This document shows, piece after piece, positions 51,471-61,044 of a stretch of DNA of 64,000 bases. Position 1 is the stretch's first letter. Every line of letters begins with the position of its first letter. The stretch is taken from assembly GCF_028737315.1 (NCBI RefSeq), contig NZ_JAQZAO010000002.1:558001-622000 (forward strand). Reading direction: 5' to 3'. The notes beneath the pieces are model-generated. The model had not been told where the DNA came from, searched no databases, and saw nothing but the letters and a program-made list of their open reading frames with translations. The position numbers and the translations under genes were made by a program. This DNA comes from Actinomycetospora lemnae. Lineage in GTDB: Bacteria > Actinomycetota > Actinomycetes > Mycobacteriales > Pseudonocardiaceae.

Positions 51471-54400
51471 ATCCCGGTCTCGCCGGGCAGCGCCAGGGCG
51501 AGCACGCGGGCGGCCGGGCTGCCCGGCGCGGTCCGCAGGCGGGCGACGGCGCCGCGCCCGCGCGCGTCCTGCAGCGCGTGCAGCACCATGCCGACCCCGG
51601 CGCTCGCGAGGTGCCCGACGTCGCGCAGATCGATCACGACGGTCGCCGCGTCGACGAGCGCCGCGTCCACCGCGTCGCGACACGCCGCGACCCCCACCAG
51701 GTCGAGGTCGCCGCGGAGCACCACGTGCCGCCCGCCGTCGTCGTCGCGGACCTCCAGGTGCGCCGGCCGGCCGACGACCCGCTGCTCGGACCCCCGCGGC
51801 TCGGACCCCCGCGGCTCGGACCCCTGCGACTCGGACCCCTGCGACCCGGTGACGTCCTCGTCCTCCTCGTCGGGCGGGACCCGGAAGACGACCTGGGTGC
51901 CGCCGCCGGACACGGGCGTGACGGTGGCGTCGCGCGTCACCTCGCGCAGCAGCGTCAGCCCCCGTCCGCGGAAGCCGGGGTCGTCGGGCACGGGACGCCA
52001 CGAGCCGTGGTCGACCACGCGGACCTCCACGGACCCGTCGTCGCAGCGCGCGAGGCCCACCTCGACCTGGCCCGAGCCCTCGTCGTCGCGGTAGCCGTGC
52101 TCGATGGCGTTGGTGGCGGCCTCGCCGAGGGCGAGCTGGAGATCGCCGAGCGGGACCTCGCCGACCCCGGCGGCCCGCGCCCACCGCGCGGTGCGGCGGC
52201 GCAGGACGGCGAGCGAGTCGGGGCGCGCGACCAGGACGAGCTCCAGCGGCGGCGGCACGAACCGGGCGACGACGAGGGCGACGTCGTCGGAGCGCGTGCC
52301 GAGATCGGCGAGCAGGGCGCTCGCGAGCGTCGACGGGTCGGCGTCGCGATGGCGCTCCGCCGAGGTCACCAGGCGGTCGAACCCCTCGTCGAGGGTCTCG
52401 TCCCGCCGCTCGACGAGCCCGTCGGTGTAGAGGACCAGCACCGTGCCGGGGTCGATCGTGGTCACGGCCTCGCCGTGGTCGCGCAGGCCGGGCGGCAGGC
52501 CGAGCAGGGGGCCGTGGCCGGCGGGGTCGTCGAGGAAGTGCACCGGGGAGCCGTCGGCCGGCGCGAGGAGGGCCGGGAGGTGCCCGGCACGGGCGTGGCG
52601 CAACTCGCCGGTGACCGTGTCCAGGATCAGGCACATCGCCGTCGACGCCTGCGAGCCGGGGATCCGCGAGGTCAGGCCGTCGAGCAGGCCGAGGGCCTCG
52701 GCGGGGCCGTGGCCGGCGAGGAGGTAGCCCGACAGCGCGGTGCGCAGCTGGCCCATGACCGCGGCCGCGGCCGTGCCCTGCCCGACCACGTCGCCGACCG
52801 CGACCGCGATGCGGTGCTCGCCGAGGTCGACGACGTCGTACCAGTCGCCGCCGGCCTGGGTGCCCGTGGCTCCGGGCAGGTAGCGCACCGCGAGCCCGAT
52901 GCGGTCGAGGGTCGGCAGGCCCTGCGGCAGCAGGCTGCGCTGCAACGTGTCGGCGATCTGGTGCTCGGCGCGGTAGAGGCGCGCCCGGTCCAGCGCGATC
53001 CCGCACGGTTCGGCGAGCGCGACGAGGGCGCTGCGCTCGGTGTGCGAGATGCGGGCGCGGTCGGGCAGCCCGATGCCGATCGCGCCGACGGTCACCCCCG
53101 CGGCCACGAGCGGCAGCGCCATCGCGCCCCGGATGCCCCGGTCGCGCATGAGCGCCCGCAGCACCGGGTGGTCGCTCGACGCCCCGTCGTGCCCGCCGAC
53201 CAGCCACAACGGCTCCCCGCCGTCGACCGCGGCGCCGACGAGCGTCGGGTCCGAGCGGTCCGGGCCGACGACCGGCGGGTCGCCGTTCTCCGCGGCGAGC
53301 GGGGCGAGGGCGCCCGTGCGCGGGTCGTACTCGAACACCGCGACGCGGGCGGTGTCGCCGAAGAGCGCCCGGAGGTGCCCGACGGTCACCTCGGCGACCT
53401 CGACCGGCGTGGCCGCCGCGGAGAGCTGGGTGCTGGCGCGCTGCAGCAGCGAGAGGCGCGCGGCGGTCGCGCGCTCCTCGGCGAGCAGCAGGGCGTTGTC
53501 GAGCGCCAGGGCGGCGCGTGCGGCGATCTCCTCGACGAGGTCGCGGTCGTCGTCGCTCCAGCCCGGCGCGCCGTCGCCGCGCTCGAGGGTGACCAGGGCG
53601 ACCGGGTGGTCGCGGACCACGAGCGGCAGGTGCAGCACGCCCGCCTCGGTGGCCGCGGACCGCCGCTCCAGGGCCCGTCGCTCGCCGTCGCCGAAGGTCC
53701 CGGCGGGCAGCGGGACGGCGGTGGCCTCGGACGGCGCGGCGACGTCGGTGGTGCTGTCCGGCCGCCGCGCCTCCCGACCCTCGCCGGGCTCGCCCTCGTC
53801 GTCGAGGGGACGGGCCGCCGCGCGGGCGGCGAGGCCGACCTCGACGAGCAGGAGGACCAGGCGTTCGAGGCGGCCGGCCACCTCCGGCTCGGCGTCGAGC
53901 TCGGCCCCGACGCGGGCGAGCAACCGCTGGCGCTCGGCCTCGAGCCAACGCGCGTGGACGTCGACGCAGCTGCCGACGAAGCCGGTGACCCCGCCGTCGC
54001 CGGGCAGCGGGACGGCGTGCTCGGAGACCCGCCGGTACGCCCCGTCGCCGCGACGCAGGCGGTACTCGGCCTCCCAGCCCTCCCCCGCGCGGATCGCCCG
54101 GTCGCGCAGCGCGCGGTAGCGGCCGCGGTCCTCGGGGTGGACGCCGGCGAGCCAGGCCGTCCCGCGGTCGTCGGCGTCGGCGCGCCCGGTGAAGCGCCGC
54201 CAGCCGGTGTTGTGGAAGGTGCGTGCGCCGTCGGGGTCGGCCACCCAGATCATCGCCGGCGCGAGGTCGGCCATCGCGGTGAACCGGGCCTCCGCGCGGC
54301 GCCGCGCCCGGCCCAGCTGGAGGTGCGCGTCGACGCGGGCCAGCAGCTCCGGGGCGGTGAAGGGCTTGACCAGGTAGTCGTCGGCCCGTGCGGCGAGACC

Positions 54401-56572
54401 CTCGACGGCGGCCTCCTGCCCGGCACGCGCCGAGAGCAGCAGCACCGGGACCCGCGCGGTGCGCTCGTCGGCGCGCAGGGCCGACAGCAGCTCGAGGCCG
54501 TCGCGGCGGGGCATCATCACGTCCGAGACGACGAGCTCGGGCGGGTCGGCCAGCGCCGCGGCCAGCGCCTCCTCGCCGTCGGCCACCAGGCGCACGGCGT
54601 GCCGCGGGGCGAGCAGCCGGTGCAGGTAGGAGCGCATGTCGGCGTTGTCGTCGGCGACGAGCACCCGGCCGCGCGTGGCGTCGGGGGCGCCGGCCGGGGG
54701 CTCGGACTCGCCGTCGTCGTCGCCCTCGGGCAGCCACCGCATCGCCTCGGCGACGAACGACTCCGCGTCCGCGGACGGCGGGGCGGGCGCGTCGGGCACG
54801 GGCTCCAGCACGTCGACGACCCGGTCGGCCGGTAGGTGCGCCCGCCCGAACGGCAGGCGGACGGTCATCGTGGTGCCGGCGCCGAACTCGCTGCTCGCGG
54901 TGACCTCGCCGCCGTGCAGCCCGACGAGCTCGCGGACGAGGGCGAGCCCGATGCCGCTGCCCTCGCCGGAGCGCCCGCCCGCGCCCTCGACGCGGTGGAA
55001 GCGCTCGAACAGCCGGGGCAGCTCGTCGGCGGGCACCCCGACGCCGGTGTCGGCGACGTGGAGCACCGCGGCGTCGTCCGCGGTCTCGACCCGCACCGAC
55101 ACCCGGCCGGCCGTCGTGAACTTCAGCGCGTTGGAGACCAGGTTGAGCACGATCTGCTCCCACGCGGCCCGGTCGAGCAGGACCGGGCGCCCCGTGGACG
55201 GACAGTCGACCACGTACTCCAGCCCGGCCCGCTCCATCGCCGAGCGGAACAGTCCGGCGAGCTCCTCGGTGGCGGGGCCCAGGTCGGTGGGCACGTACCG
55301 CGCCTGGCGCCGTCCCGCGTCGAGGCGCGAGAAGTCGAGCAGGCTGTTGACCAGCCGTCCCAGGCGCCGGCCGTTGCGGTGCACCACCTCGAGCTCGGCG
55401 CGCCAGCGCTCGGGATCGACCGTCGGCGCGGCCCGCAGGTCCTCGACCGGTCCCATGATCAGGGTCAGCGGGGTGCGGAACTCGTGGCTGACGTTCGAGA
55501 AGAACTCGGTCTTCGCGCGGTCGAGCTCGGCGAGTGCCTCGGCGCGGCGGCGCTCGGCCTCGAACCCGCCCGCGTGCGCGAGCCCCGCGCTGATCTGGCC
55601 GCCGAGCAGCTGCAGGAAGCTCGCGGTCCGCTCGTCGTAGGGCCGGTGCGGGTTGACCCCGACGACGAGGAACCCGGCGAGCCCCGCGGTCTCCTCGTCG
55701 GGCCCCGTGCCCGGTGCCGCCGCGAGCGGGACGAGCACGGCCTGCCCGGGCGGCCGGTCCCAGGCCCCGCGGGGCACGGCGTCGCCGAAGCGGGCGGCGA
55801 GGTCGTCGATGACGACCGACTCCCCCGACAGCCCCGCCGCCCAGGGCCCCGCCCCGTCCGCGAGCACCCGCGGCGCGACGGGCGAGCCGGGCGTGGCGCC
55901 GGCGCTCGCGGCCAGGCGGGCCTCGCCGGTGTCCTCGTCGAGCAGGTAGACCAGCGCGAACGGGAGGTCGCGGTCGTTCTCCCCGAGCGTGCCCTCCACC
56001 GCCTGCAGCACGTCCCCGCGCGACCGCGCCGGGCCCATCGCCGTCGCGAGGTCGCGCATCGTCGCCATCCGCCGGTCGCCGATGACGCGCTCGGTGGTCT
56101 CGGTGACCACGCACAGCATCCCGGCCACCGAGCCGTCGGCGTCGGCGAGCGGGCTGTAGGAGAACGTGTGGTACGTCTCCTCGGGATAGCCGGAGCGCTC
56201 GAGGAAGAGCAGCAGGTCCTCGTCCCACGTGGCGACGCCGGTGTCGAGGACCGAGGCGATCCGCGGGCCGATGTCGGGCCAGATCTCCGACCACATGACC
56301 CGCGCGGGCTTGCCCAGCGCCCACGGGTGCTTGGCCTGCAGGGTGTCGCGCCAGTAGGCGTCGTTGTAGAAGACGGTGAGCTCCGGGCCCCACGCCATCC
56401 ACATGGAGAACCGCGAGGTCAGGAGCATGCGCACGATCGTGCGCAGCGGCGTCGGCCACTCCTCGGGCGTGCCGACCGGGGTCGCGGCCCAGTCGACGCC
56501 GGCCATGTCGGCACCGACCCGGCCCCCACCGGCGAGCAGGTCGGACGTGCCGGAGCGGGGCTCCGTGCTCAT
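51467..56572 (-). CDS. 1701-residue hybrid histidine kinase / PP2C phosphatase / anti-sigma kinase / STAS protein
   Basis: Domains in order: PAS (about 45-160), GAF (165-335), HisKA with His363 in SNVSHEFRTPLT, HATPase (460-575), receiver with Asp684 in VVSDVMMP, PAS (760-880), two GAF (905-1035, 1040-1200), SpoIIE-type PP2C (1225-1440; metal Asp1243, Asp1246, Asp1261), RsbW-like HATPase (1450-1565; NAIEHGY) and STAS (1600-1700; HLASAGVG). A two-component relay and a full partner-switch (phosphatase, anti-sigma kinase, antagonist) are in one chain. It has no membrane helix. ATG at 56570-56572 follows GGGAGG. The linker 1574-1598 is a 15-base tandem repeat. It probably controls a general-stress sigma factor encoded elsewhere. 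Confidence 0.9.
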   Translation of the reverse strand: MSTEPRSGTSDLLAGGGRVGADMAGVDWAATPVGTPEEWPTPLRTIVRMLLTSRFSMWMAWGPELTVFYNDAYWRDTLQAKHPWALGKPARVMWSEIWPDIGPRIASVLDTGVATWDEDLLLFLERSGYPEETYHTFSYSPLADADGSVAGMLCVVTETTERVIGDRRMATMRDLATAMGPARSRGDVLQAVEGTLGENDRDLPFALVYLLDEDTGEARLAASAGATPGSPVAPRVLADGAGPWAAGLSGESVVIDDLAARFGDAVPRGAWDRPPGQAVLVPLAAAPGTGPDEETAGLAGFLVVGVNPHRPYDERTASFLQLLGGQISAGLAHAGGFEAERRRAEALAELDRAKTEFFSNVSHEFRTPLTLIMGPVEDLRAAPTVDPERWRAELEVVHRNGRRLGRLVNSLLDFSRLDAGRRQARYVPTDLGPATEELAGLFRSAMERAGLEYVVDCPSTGRPVLLDRAAWEQIVLNLVSNALKFTTAGRVSVRVETADDAAVLHVADTGVGVPADELPRLFERFHRVEGAGGRSGEGSGIGLALVRELVGLHGGEVTASSEFGAGTTMTVRLPFGRAHLPADRVVDVLEPVPDAPAPPSADAESFVAEAMRWLPEGDDDGESEPPAGAPDATRGRVLVADDNADMRSYLHRLLAPRHAVRLVADGEEALAAALADPPELVVSDVMMPRRDGLELLSALRADERTARVPVLLLSARAGQEAAVEGLAARADDYLVKPFTAPELLARVDAHLQLGRARRRAEARFTAMADLAPAMIWVADPDGARTFHNTGWRRFTGRADADDRGTAWLAGVHPEDRGRYRALRDRAIRAGEGWEAEYRLRRGDGAYRRVSEHAVPLPGDGGVTGFVGSCVDVHARWLEAERQRLLARVGAELDAEPEVAGRLERLVLLLVEVGLAARAAARPLDDEGEPGEGREARRPDSTTDVAAPSEATAVPLPAGTFGDGERRALERRSAATEAGVLHLPLVVRDHPVALVTLERGDGAPGWSDDDRDLVEEIAARAALALDNALLLAEERATAARLSLLQRASTQLSAAATPVEVAEVTVGHLRALFGDTARVAVFEYDPRTGALAPLAAENGDPPVVGPDRSDPTLVGAAVDGGEPLWLVGGHDGASSDHPVLRALMRDRGIRGAMALPLVAAGVTVGAIGIGLPDRARISHTERSALVALAEPCGIALDRARLYRAEHQIADTLQRSLLPQGLPTLDRIGLAVRYLPGATGTQAGGDWYDVVDLGEHRIAVAVGDVVGQGTAAAAVMGQLRTALSGYLLAGHGPAEALGLLDGLTSRIPGSQASTAMCLILDTVTGELRHARAGHLPALLAPADGSPVHFLDDPAGHGPLLGLPPGLRDHGEAVTTIDPGTVLVLYTDGLVERRDETLDEGFDRLVTSAERHRDADPSTLASALLADLGTRSDDVALVVARFVPPPLELVLVARPDSLAVLRRRTARWARAAGVGEVPLGDLQLALGEAATNAIEHGYRDDEGSGQVEVGLARCDDGSVEVRVVDHGSWRPVPDDPGFRGRGLTLLREVTRDATVTPVSGGGTQVVFRVPPDEEDEDVTGSQGSESQGSEPRGSEPRGSEQRVVGRPAHLEVRDDDGGRHVVLRGDLDLVGVAACRDAVDAALVDAATVVIDLRDVGHLASAGVGMVLHALQDARGRGAVARLRTAPGSPAARVLALALPGETGI
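51785..51844. repeat. Four in-frame 15-base repeats between RsbW-like and STAS domains
   Basis: Two CTCGGACCCCCGCGG units followed by two CTCGGACCCCTGCGA units. On the coding strand they give a GSEPR/GSESQ-type pentapeptide. Copy number sets the length of the tether between the kinase and its STAS partner. Confidence 0.92.
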
Positions 56573-56691
56573 CGCCTCCCCTTCCTGCCCGTCGTGCCCG
56601 TCCCGCGCGCGTGAGCGTCGTCGCACCCGGCGACCATCATGGTCGGCCGCGAGTGCGCATGCGCGACCGGCCCGTCGGGAAGCATCGGGCC

Positions 56692-58434
56692 GTGACACAC
56701 GAGTTCGCGGTCTGGGCCCCCGACCGTACGACGGTCGGGCTGGTCCTGAGTGGGCCGGGCGGCCGGACGGAGCCGATGACGGCGGGCACCGGCGGGTGGT
56801 GGCACGCGAGCGTGCCCGACGCCGGGCCCGGCACCGACTACGCGTTCTCCCTCGACGGCGGTGACCCGCTGCCCGACCCGCGCTCGCGCTGGCAGCCGCA
56901 CGGGGTGCACGCCGCGTCGCGCCTGGTCGAGGTCGAGCCCTCCCCCGCCGACGCGGCCTGGACCGGACGGTCCCTGCCGGGCTCGGTGATCTACGAGATG
57001 CACGTCGGGACCTTCACGCCCGAGGGCACGTTCGCCTCCGCCGAGGAGCGCCTCGACCACCTCGTCGAGCTCGGCGTCGACTTCGTCGAGGTCCTGCCGG
57101 TCAACGCCTTCGACGGCACGCGCGGCTGGGGCTACGACGGCGTGCTCTGGTACGCGGTCACCGAGAACTACGGCGGGCCCGCGGCCTTCCGCCGGTTCGT
57201 CGACGCCTGCCACGCACGCGGTCTCGGCGTCGTGCTCGACGTCGTCTACAACCACCTCGGGCCGTCCGGGGCCTATCTCGACCGGTTCGGGCCCTACTTC
57301 CTCGGCGAGAACGTGTGGGGGCCCTCGCTCAACCTCGACGGGCCCGGCTCGGACACCGTGCGGGCCTACATCCTCGACAACGTCACGATGTGGCTGCGCG
57401 ACTACGGCGTCGACGCGCTGCGCCTCGACGCCGTGCACGCCCTGCGCGACGCCCGCGCCACCCACCTGCTCGAGGAGATGGCCGACCACGTCGCGTCGCT
57501 CTCGGCCCACCTGCGCCGCCCGCTGACACTCATCGCCGAGTCCGACCTCAACGACCCGCGGCTGATCACCTCGCGGGAGGCCGGCGGCTACGGCCTGGAC
57601 GCGCAGTGGTGCGACGACATCCACCACGCCCTGCACTCGACGCTCACCGGCGAGACCCAGGGCTACTACGTCGACTTCGGCGACCTGGCCACGCTGGCCG
57701 AGGTCCTGCACCACCCGTTCCACCACGCCGGCACGTGGTCGACGTTCCGCGGCCGCCTCCACGGGCGGCCCGTCGACCTGCTGCGCACACCCGGGCACCG
57801 GTTCCTGGCCTACCTGCAGGACCACGACCAGGTCGGCAACCGCGCCTCGGGCGACCGGCTCTCGGCGACGCTCTCGCCCGGCCTGCTGGGGTGCGGGGCC
57901 GCGCTGGTGTTCTGCTCGCCCTACACGCCGATGCTGTTCATGGGCGAGGAGTGGGGCGCCCGCACCCCGTGGGCGTTCTTCGTGGGCTTCGAGGACCCGG
58001 ACCTGCAGGTCGCGGTGCGCGAGGGGCGGACCAAGGAGTTCGCCGAGCACGGCTGGGGCGCCGAGGAGGTGCCCGACCCGACGGCCGACGCGACGTTCGA
58101 GGCGTCGAAGCTGGACTGGTCGGAGCCGACGCGCGAGCCCCACGCCGGACTGCTGGGGGTGTACCGCGAGCTCATCGCCCTGCGCCGCGCCCACCCGGAG
58201 CTCACCGACCCGCACCTCGACCCGGTGCGCGTCGACCACGACGCGCAGGCCCGCACGCTCGTCGTGCACCGCGGGACCCTGCGCCTGGCGGTGAACCTCG
58301 GCGGGGCACCGGCGACCCTGCCGGTCCCGGCCCGCGAGGTGCTCTACGCCCCGTCCGGGGTGGACGTCGGCGACGGGTCGCTGACCCTGGCGCCGGAGTC
58401 GTTCGCGCTGACGCGGGTGGATCAGCAGCGGTAG
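56692..58434 (+). CDS. treZ: Malto-oligosyltrehalose trehalohydrolase
   Basis: 580 residues. N-terminal FAVWAPDRTTVGLVL beta domain, then GH13 motifs SVIYEMHVGTFTPEGTF, DVVYNHLGPSGAYL, DALRLDAVHAL, IAESDLNDPR and LQDHDQVGNRA, which identify TreZ. It hydrolyses the alpha-1,4 bond next to the trehalose end of maltooligosyl trehalose, freeing trehalose. The GTG at 56692 is divergent from the giant signalling gene across 119 bases. It is on the same strand as glgX-treY but 14.4 kb away. Its last 13 bases overlap the convergent acs gene. Confidence 0.95.
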   Translation: MTHEFAVWAPDRTTVGLVLSGPGGRTEPMTAGTGGWWHASVPDAGPGTDYAFSLDGGDPLPDPRSRWQPHGVHAASRLVEVEPSPADAAWTGRSLPGSVIYEMHVGTFTPEGTFASAEERLDHLVELGVDFVEVLPVNAFDGTRGWGYDGVLWYAVTENYGGPAAFRRFVDACHARGLGVVLDVVYNHLGPSGAYLDRFGPYFLGENVWGPSLNLDGPGSDTVRAYILDNVTMWLRDYGVDALRLDAVHALRDARATHLLEEMADHVASLSAHLRRPLTLIAESDLNDPRLITSREAGGYGLDAQWCDDIHHALHSTLTGETQGYYVDFGDLATLAEVLHHPFHHAGTWSTFRGRLHGRPVDLLRTPGHRFLAYLQDHDQVGNRASGDRLSATLSPGLLGCGAALVFCSPYTPMLFMGEEWGARTPWAFFVGFEDPDLQVAVREGRTKEFAEHGWGAEEVPDPTADATFEASKLDWSEPTREPHAGLLGVYRELIALRRAHPELTDPHLDPVRVDHDAQARTLVVHRGTLRLAVNLGGAPATLPVPAREVLYAPSGVDVGDGSLTLAPESFALTRVDQQR

Positions 58435-60338
58435 TCCGCGGCGAGGGCGGCGAAGCCCTCGGGGTCGACGAGCGAGGTCGTGTCGCCCGGTTCCTCGCCA
58501 CGGGTCAGGCCGAGCAGGAGCCGTCGCAGGATCTTCCCGCTGCGGGTCTTCGGCAGCGCGTCGACCACCACCACCCGCGACGGGCGGGCCACGGGCCCGA
58601 GCTCGCGGGTGACGTGGGCGCGCAGGTCGTCGGTGGGATCGGCGGTGTCGCCGTCGCGCAGCACGACGAAGGCGACGATCGTCTGCCCCGTGGTCGCGTC
58701 CGGCGCCCCGACGACGCCCGCCTCGGCGACCCGCGGGTGGCTGACCAGCGCCGACTCCACCTCGATCGAGGACAGCCGGTGCCCGGAGACGTTCATGACG
58801 TCGTCGACCCGCCCCTCGAGCCAGACGTACCCGTCGCCGTCGATCCGGGCACCGTCGCCGGCGAGGTACCAGCCCCGGTCGCGGAAGTCGGCGAAGTAGG
58901 AGGTGACGAACCGGTCGGGGTCGCCCCACACGGTGCGCGCCATCGCCGGCCACGGGCGGTCGACGACCAGCAGGCCGCCCTCGTCGGGGGCGCACGTGCT
59001 GCCGTCCTCGTGGACGACCCGCACCGACAGGCCCGGCAGCGCCCGGGTCGCCGAGCCGGGCTTGAGCGGCGTGGCCCCGGGCAGCGGCGCGACCATCGCC
59101 GCGCCCGTCTCCGACTGCCACCACGTGTCGACGATCGGGCACCGCCCGCCGCCGACGTGCGTGTGCAGCCAGCGCCACGCCTCGGGGTTGATCGCCTCGC
59201 CGACCGAGCCGAGCAGCCGCAGCGACGACAGGTCGTGGGCCGCCGGGACGTCCTCGCCCCACTGCATGAACGTCCGGACCAGCGTCGGCGCCGTGTAGTA
59301 CACGGTGACGCCGTACTTGGCGACGATCTCGAAGTGCCGGCCGCGGTGCGGGGCGTCCGGCGCGCCCTCGTAGAGCACCTGCGTGACGCCGTTGGCCAGG
59401 GGCCCGTACACCTCGTAGGTGTGCGCGGTGACCCAGGCGAGGTCGGCCTGGCACCAGTAGACGTCGTCGGGGCGGTGGTCGAAGCAGGCCCAGGCGGTCC
59501 AGGCGGTCTGGGTGAGGTAGCCGCCCATGGTGTGCACGAGGCCCTTCGGCTTCCCCGTGGTGCCCGACGTGTAGATGAGGAAGAGCGGCGTCTCGGCGGG
59601 GAGCGCCTCGGCCTCGTGCTCGGCCGGCTGCCCGGCCACGACCTCGTCCCACCACACGTCGCGCCCGGGCGTCCACGCCACGTCCTGGCCGGTCCGGCGC
59701 ACGACGAGGACGTGCTCGACGCTGTCGACCCCGTCGACCGCGGCGTCGGCGTTGTCCTTGACCGGCACCGTCCGCCCGCGCCGGTACTGGCCGTCGGTGG
59801 TGACGAGGAGCTTCGCGGCGCCGTCGACCACCCGGAAGCGCAGCGCCTCGGCCGAGAAGCCGCCGAAGACCATCGAGTGGACCGCGCCGATCCGGGCGCA
59901 GGCCAGCATGACCACGACGGTCTCGACGAGGACCGGGAGGTAGACCACGACGACGTCGCCGCGCCCGACGCCCAGCGCCGTCAGCGCGTGCGCGCAGCGG
60001 GCGACCTCGGCCTGCAGGTCGGCGTAGGTCAGGCGGCGCTCGTCCCCGGGCTCGCCCTCCCACAGCAGCGCCGTCTTCTCGCCGTGCCCGGCGTCGACGT
60101 GCCGGTCGACGCAGTTGCGCGCGACGTTGAGCGTGCCGTCGGCGAACCAGCGGACGAAGGGGAAGTCGGCGCCGTCGTAGGCCTCGGTCGGCGGCGTCGT
60201 CCACTCCAGCCGGCGGGCCTGCTCGAGCCAGAACGCCTCGGGGTCCGCGGCCGCGCGCTCCCGCAGCGCCGGGGCCTCGGCGGCCGGGACGTTGGCGTCG
60301 GCCGCGAGGCCGGGCCGGGGAGGGACGACGTCGCTCAT
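58422..60338 (-). CDS. acs: Acetyl-CoA synthetase (acetate--CoA ligase)
   Basis: 638 residues of the ANL superfamily. YTSGTTGKPKGLVHT is the AMP-binding P-loop, DTWWQSETGAAM a core motif, YLAGDGARIDGDGYVWLEGRVDDVMNVSGHR the hinge region, and TRSGKILRRLL holds the acetylation-regulated catalytic Lys. Length and DTWWQSETG fit Acs, though close relatives use propionate; the acyl pocket cannot be judged by eye. It makes acetyl-CoA from acetate, ATP and CoA. ATG at 60336-60338. The 3' end overlaps treZ by 13 bases. Confidence 0.93.
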   Translation of the reverse strand: MSDVVPPRPGLAADANVPAAEAPALRERAAADPEAFWLEQARRLEWTTPPTEAYDGADFPFVRWFADGTLNVARNCVDRHVDAGHGEKTALLWEGEPGDERRLTYADLQAEVARCAHALTALGVGRGDVVVVYLPVLVETVVVMLACARIGAVHSMVFGGFSAEALRFRVVDGAAKLLVTTDGQYRRGRTVPVKDNADAAVDGVDSVEHVLVVRRTGQDVAWTPGRDVWWDEVVAGQPAEHEAEALPAETPLFLIYTSGTTGKPKGLVHTMGGYLTQTAWTAWACFDHRPDDVYWCQADLAWVTAHTYEVYGPLANGVTQVLYEGAPDAPHRGRHFEIVAKYGVTVYYTAPTLVRTFMQWGEDVPAAHDLSSLRLLGSVGEAINPEAWRWLHTHVGGGRCPIVDTWWQSETGAAMVAPLPGATPLKPGSATRALPGLSVRVVHEDGSTCAPDEGGLLVVDRPWPAMARTVWGDPDRFVTSYFADFRDRGWYLAGDGARIDGDGYVWLEGRVDDVMNVSGHRLSSIEVESALVSHPRVAEAGVVGAPDATTGQTIVAFVVLRDGDTADPTDDLRAHVTRELGPVARPSRVVVVDALPKTRSGKILRRLLLGLTRGEEPGDTTSLVDPEGFAALAADYRC

Positions 60339-60378
60339 GCCCACCCGGGTGCCCCCGCGTGGTGCGCTCCGCGCAGGT

Positions 60379-60414
60379 GAGCAGAAAAGCGTGCTGTAGC
60401 ACTCTTTTCTGCTC
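60379..60414. terminator. AT-rich near-perfect hairpin after the pcm gene
   Basis: GAGCAGAAAAG (60379-60389) pairs with CTTTTCTGCTC (60404-60414), and inside it GTGCT pairs with AGCAC across a GT loop, with a single C/T mismatch between. It is 18 bases after the pcm stop. The AAAAG/CTTTT steps give it unusual AT content for this chromosome. Confidence 0.65.
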
Positions 60415-60432
60415 GCCAGCACGCAGTGCACG

Positions 60433-61044
60433 TCAGAGCAGCGGGACGAACGACACCGCCATGAGCCGCTCCTCGCGGCCGTCCGCGAACACGCGGAGCA
60501 GGTCGCCGTGGCGGCCGTGGCCGACGGGGCAGACGAGGACGCCGTCGTCGGTGAGCTGCTCGAGCAGCGCGGCGGGCACCTCGCCCTCGGCCATGGCCGC
60601 CACGGAGATCGCGTCGAACGGCGCCCGGTCGGGGGCGCCGAGGCGGCCGTCGCCGTGGCGCACCTCGACGGGGTGCCCGGTCGCGGCGAGGGCGGCGCGG
60701 GCCGAGGCCGCCAGCGACGGGTGGTACTCGATCGCGACGACCTCGGCGGCGAGGCGCGAGAGCACCGCCGCCGCGTAGCCGCTGCCCGCGCCCACCTCGA
60801 GCACGCGCTCGCGGCCCGTGAGCCCGAGCGCCTCGGCCATCGCGGCGACCATCGCCGGCGCCGAGATCGTCTGCCCGCAGGCGATCGGCAGCGGGCCCGA
60901 CCCGTACGCCTCGTGCGCCCGGTGGGCCGGCACGAACCGGTGGCGCGGCACCGCGGCCATGGCCGCGAGGACCCGCTCGTCGCGGATGCCCTGGCGGCGC
61001 AGCTCGGCGACCATCGCGTGGCGGCGCCGCTCGTGGACGCTCAT
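60433..61044 (-). CDS. pcm: Protein-L-isoaspartate O-methyltransferase
   Basis: 203 residues. IACGQTISAPAMVAAMAEAL is the PCMT substrate-side motif, VLEVGAGSGYAAAVLS is SAM motif I, and VVAIEYHPSL contains the ribose-binding Glu. It methylates isoaspartyl residues in damaged proteins so that they can be repaired. The ATG start overlaps the TGA of the gene before it (ATGA), and that gene is in turn coupled to a CoA-binding protein gene; the three form one operon. Confidence 0.93.
   Translation of the reverse strand: MSVHERRRHAMVAELRRQGIRDERVLAAMAAVPRHRFVPAHRAHEAYGSGPLPIACGQTISAPAMVAAMAEALGLTGRERVLEVGAGSGYAAAVLSRLAAEVVAIEYHPSLAASARAALAATGHPVEVRHGDGRLGAPDRAPFDAISVAAMAEGEVPAALLEQLTDDGVLVCPVGHGRHGDLLRVFADGREERLMAVSFVPLL

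Noticed and set aside
50058..56459. A 2133-codon frame in another phase over the two-component and PP2C genes
   Set aside because: It spans three confirmed genes on both strands and gives low-complexity sequence; chance open frame in GC-rich DNA.
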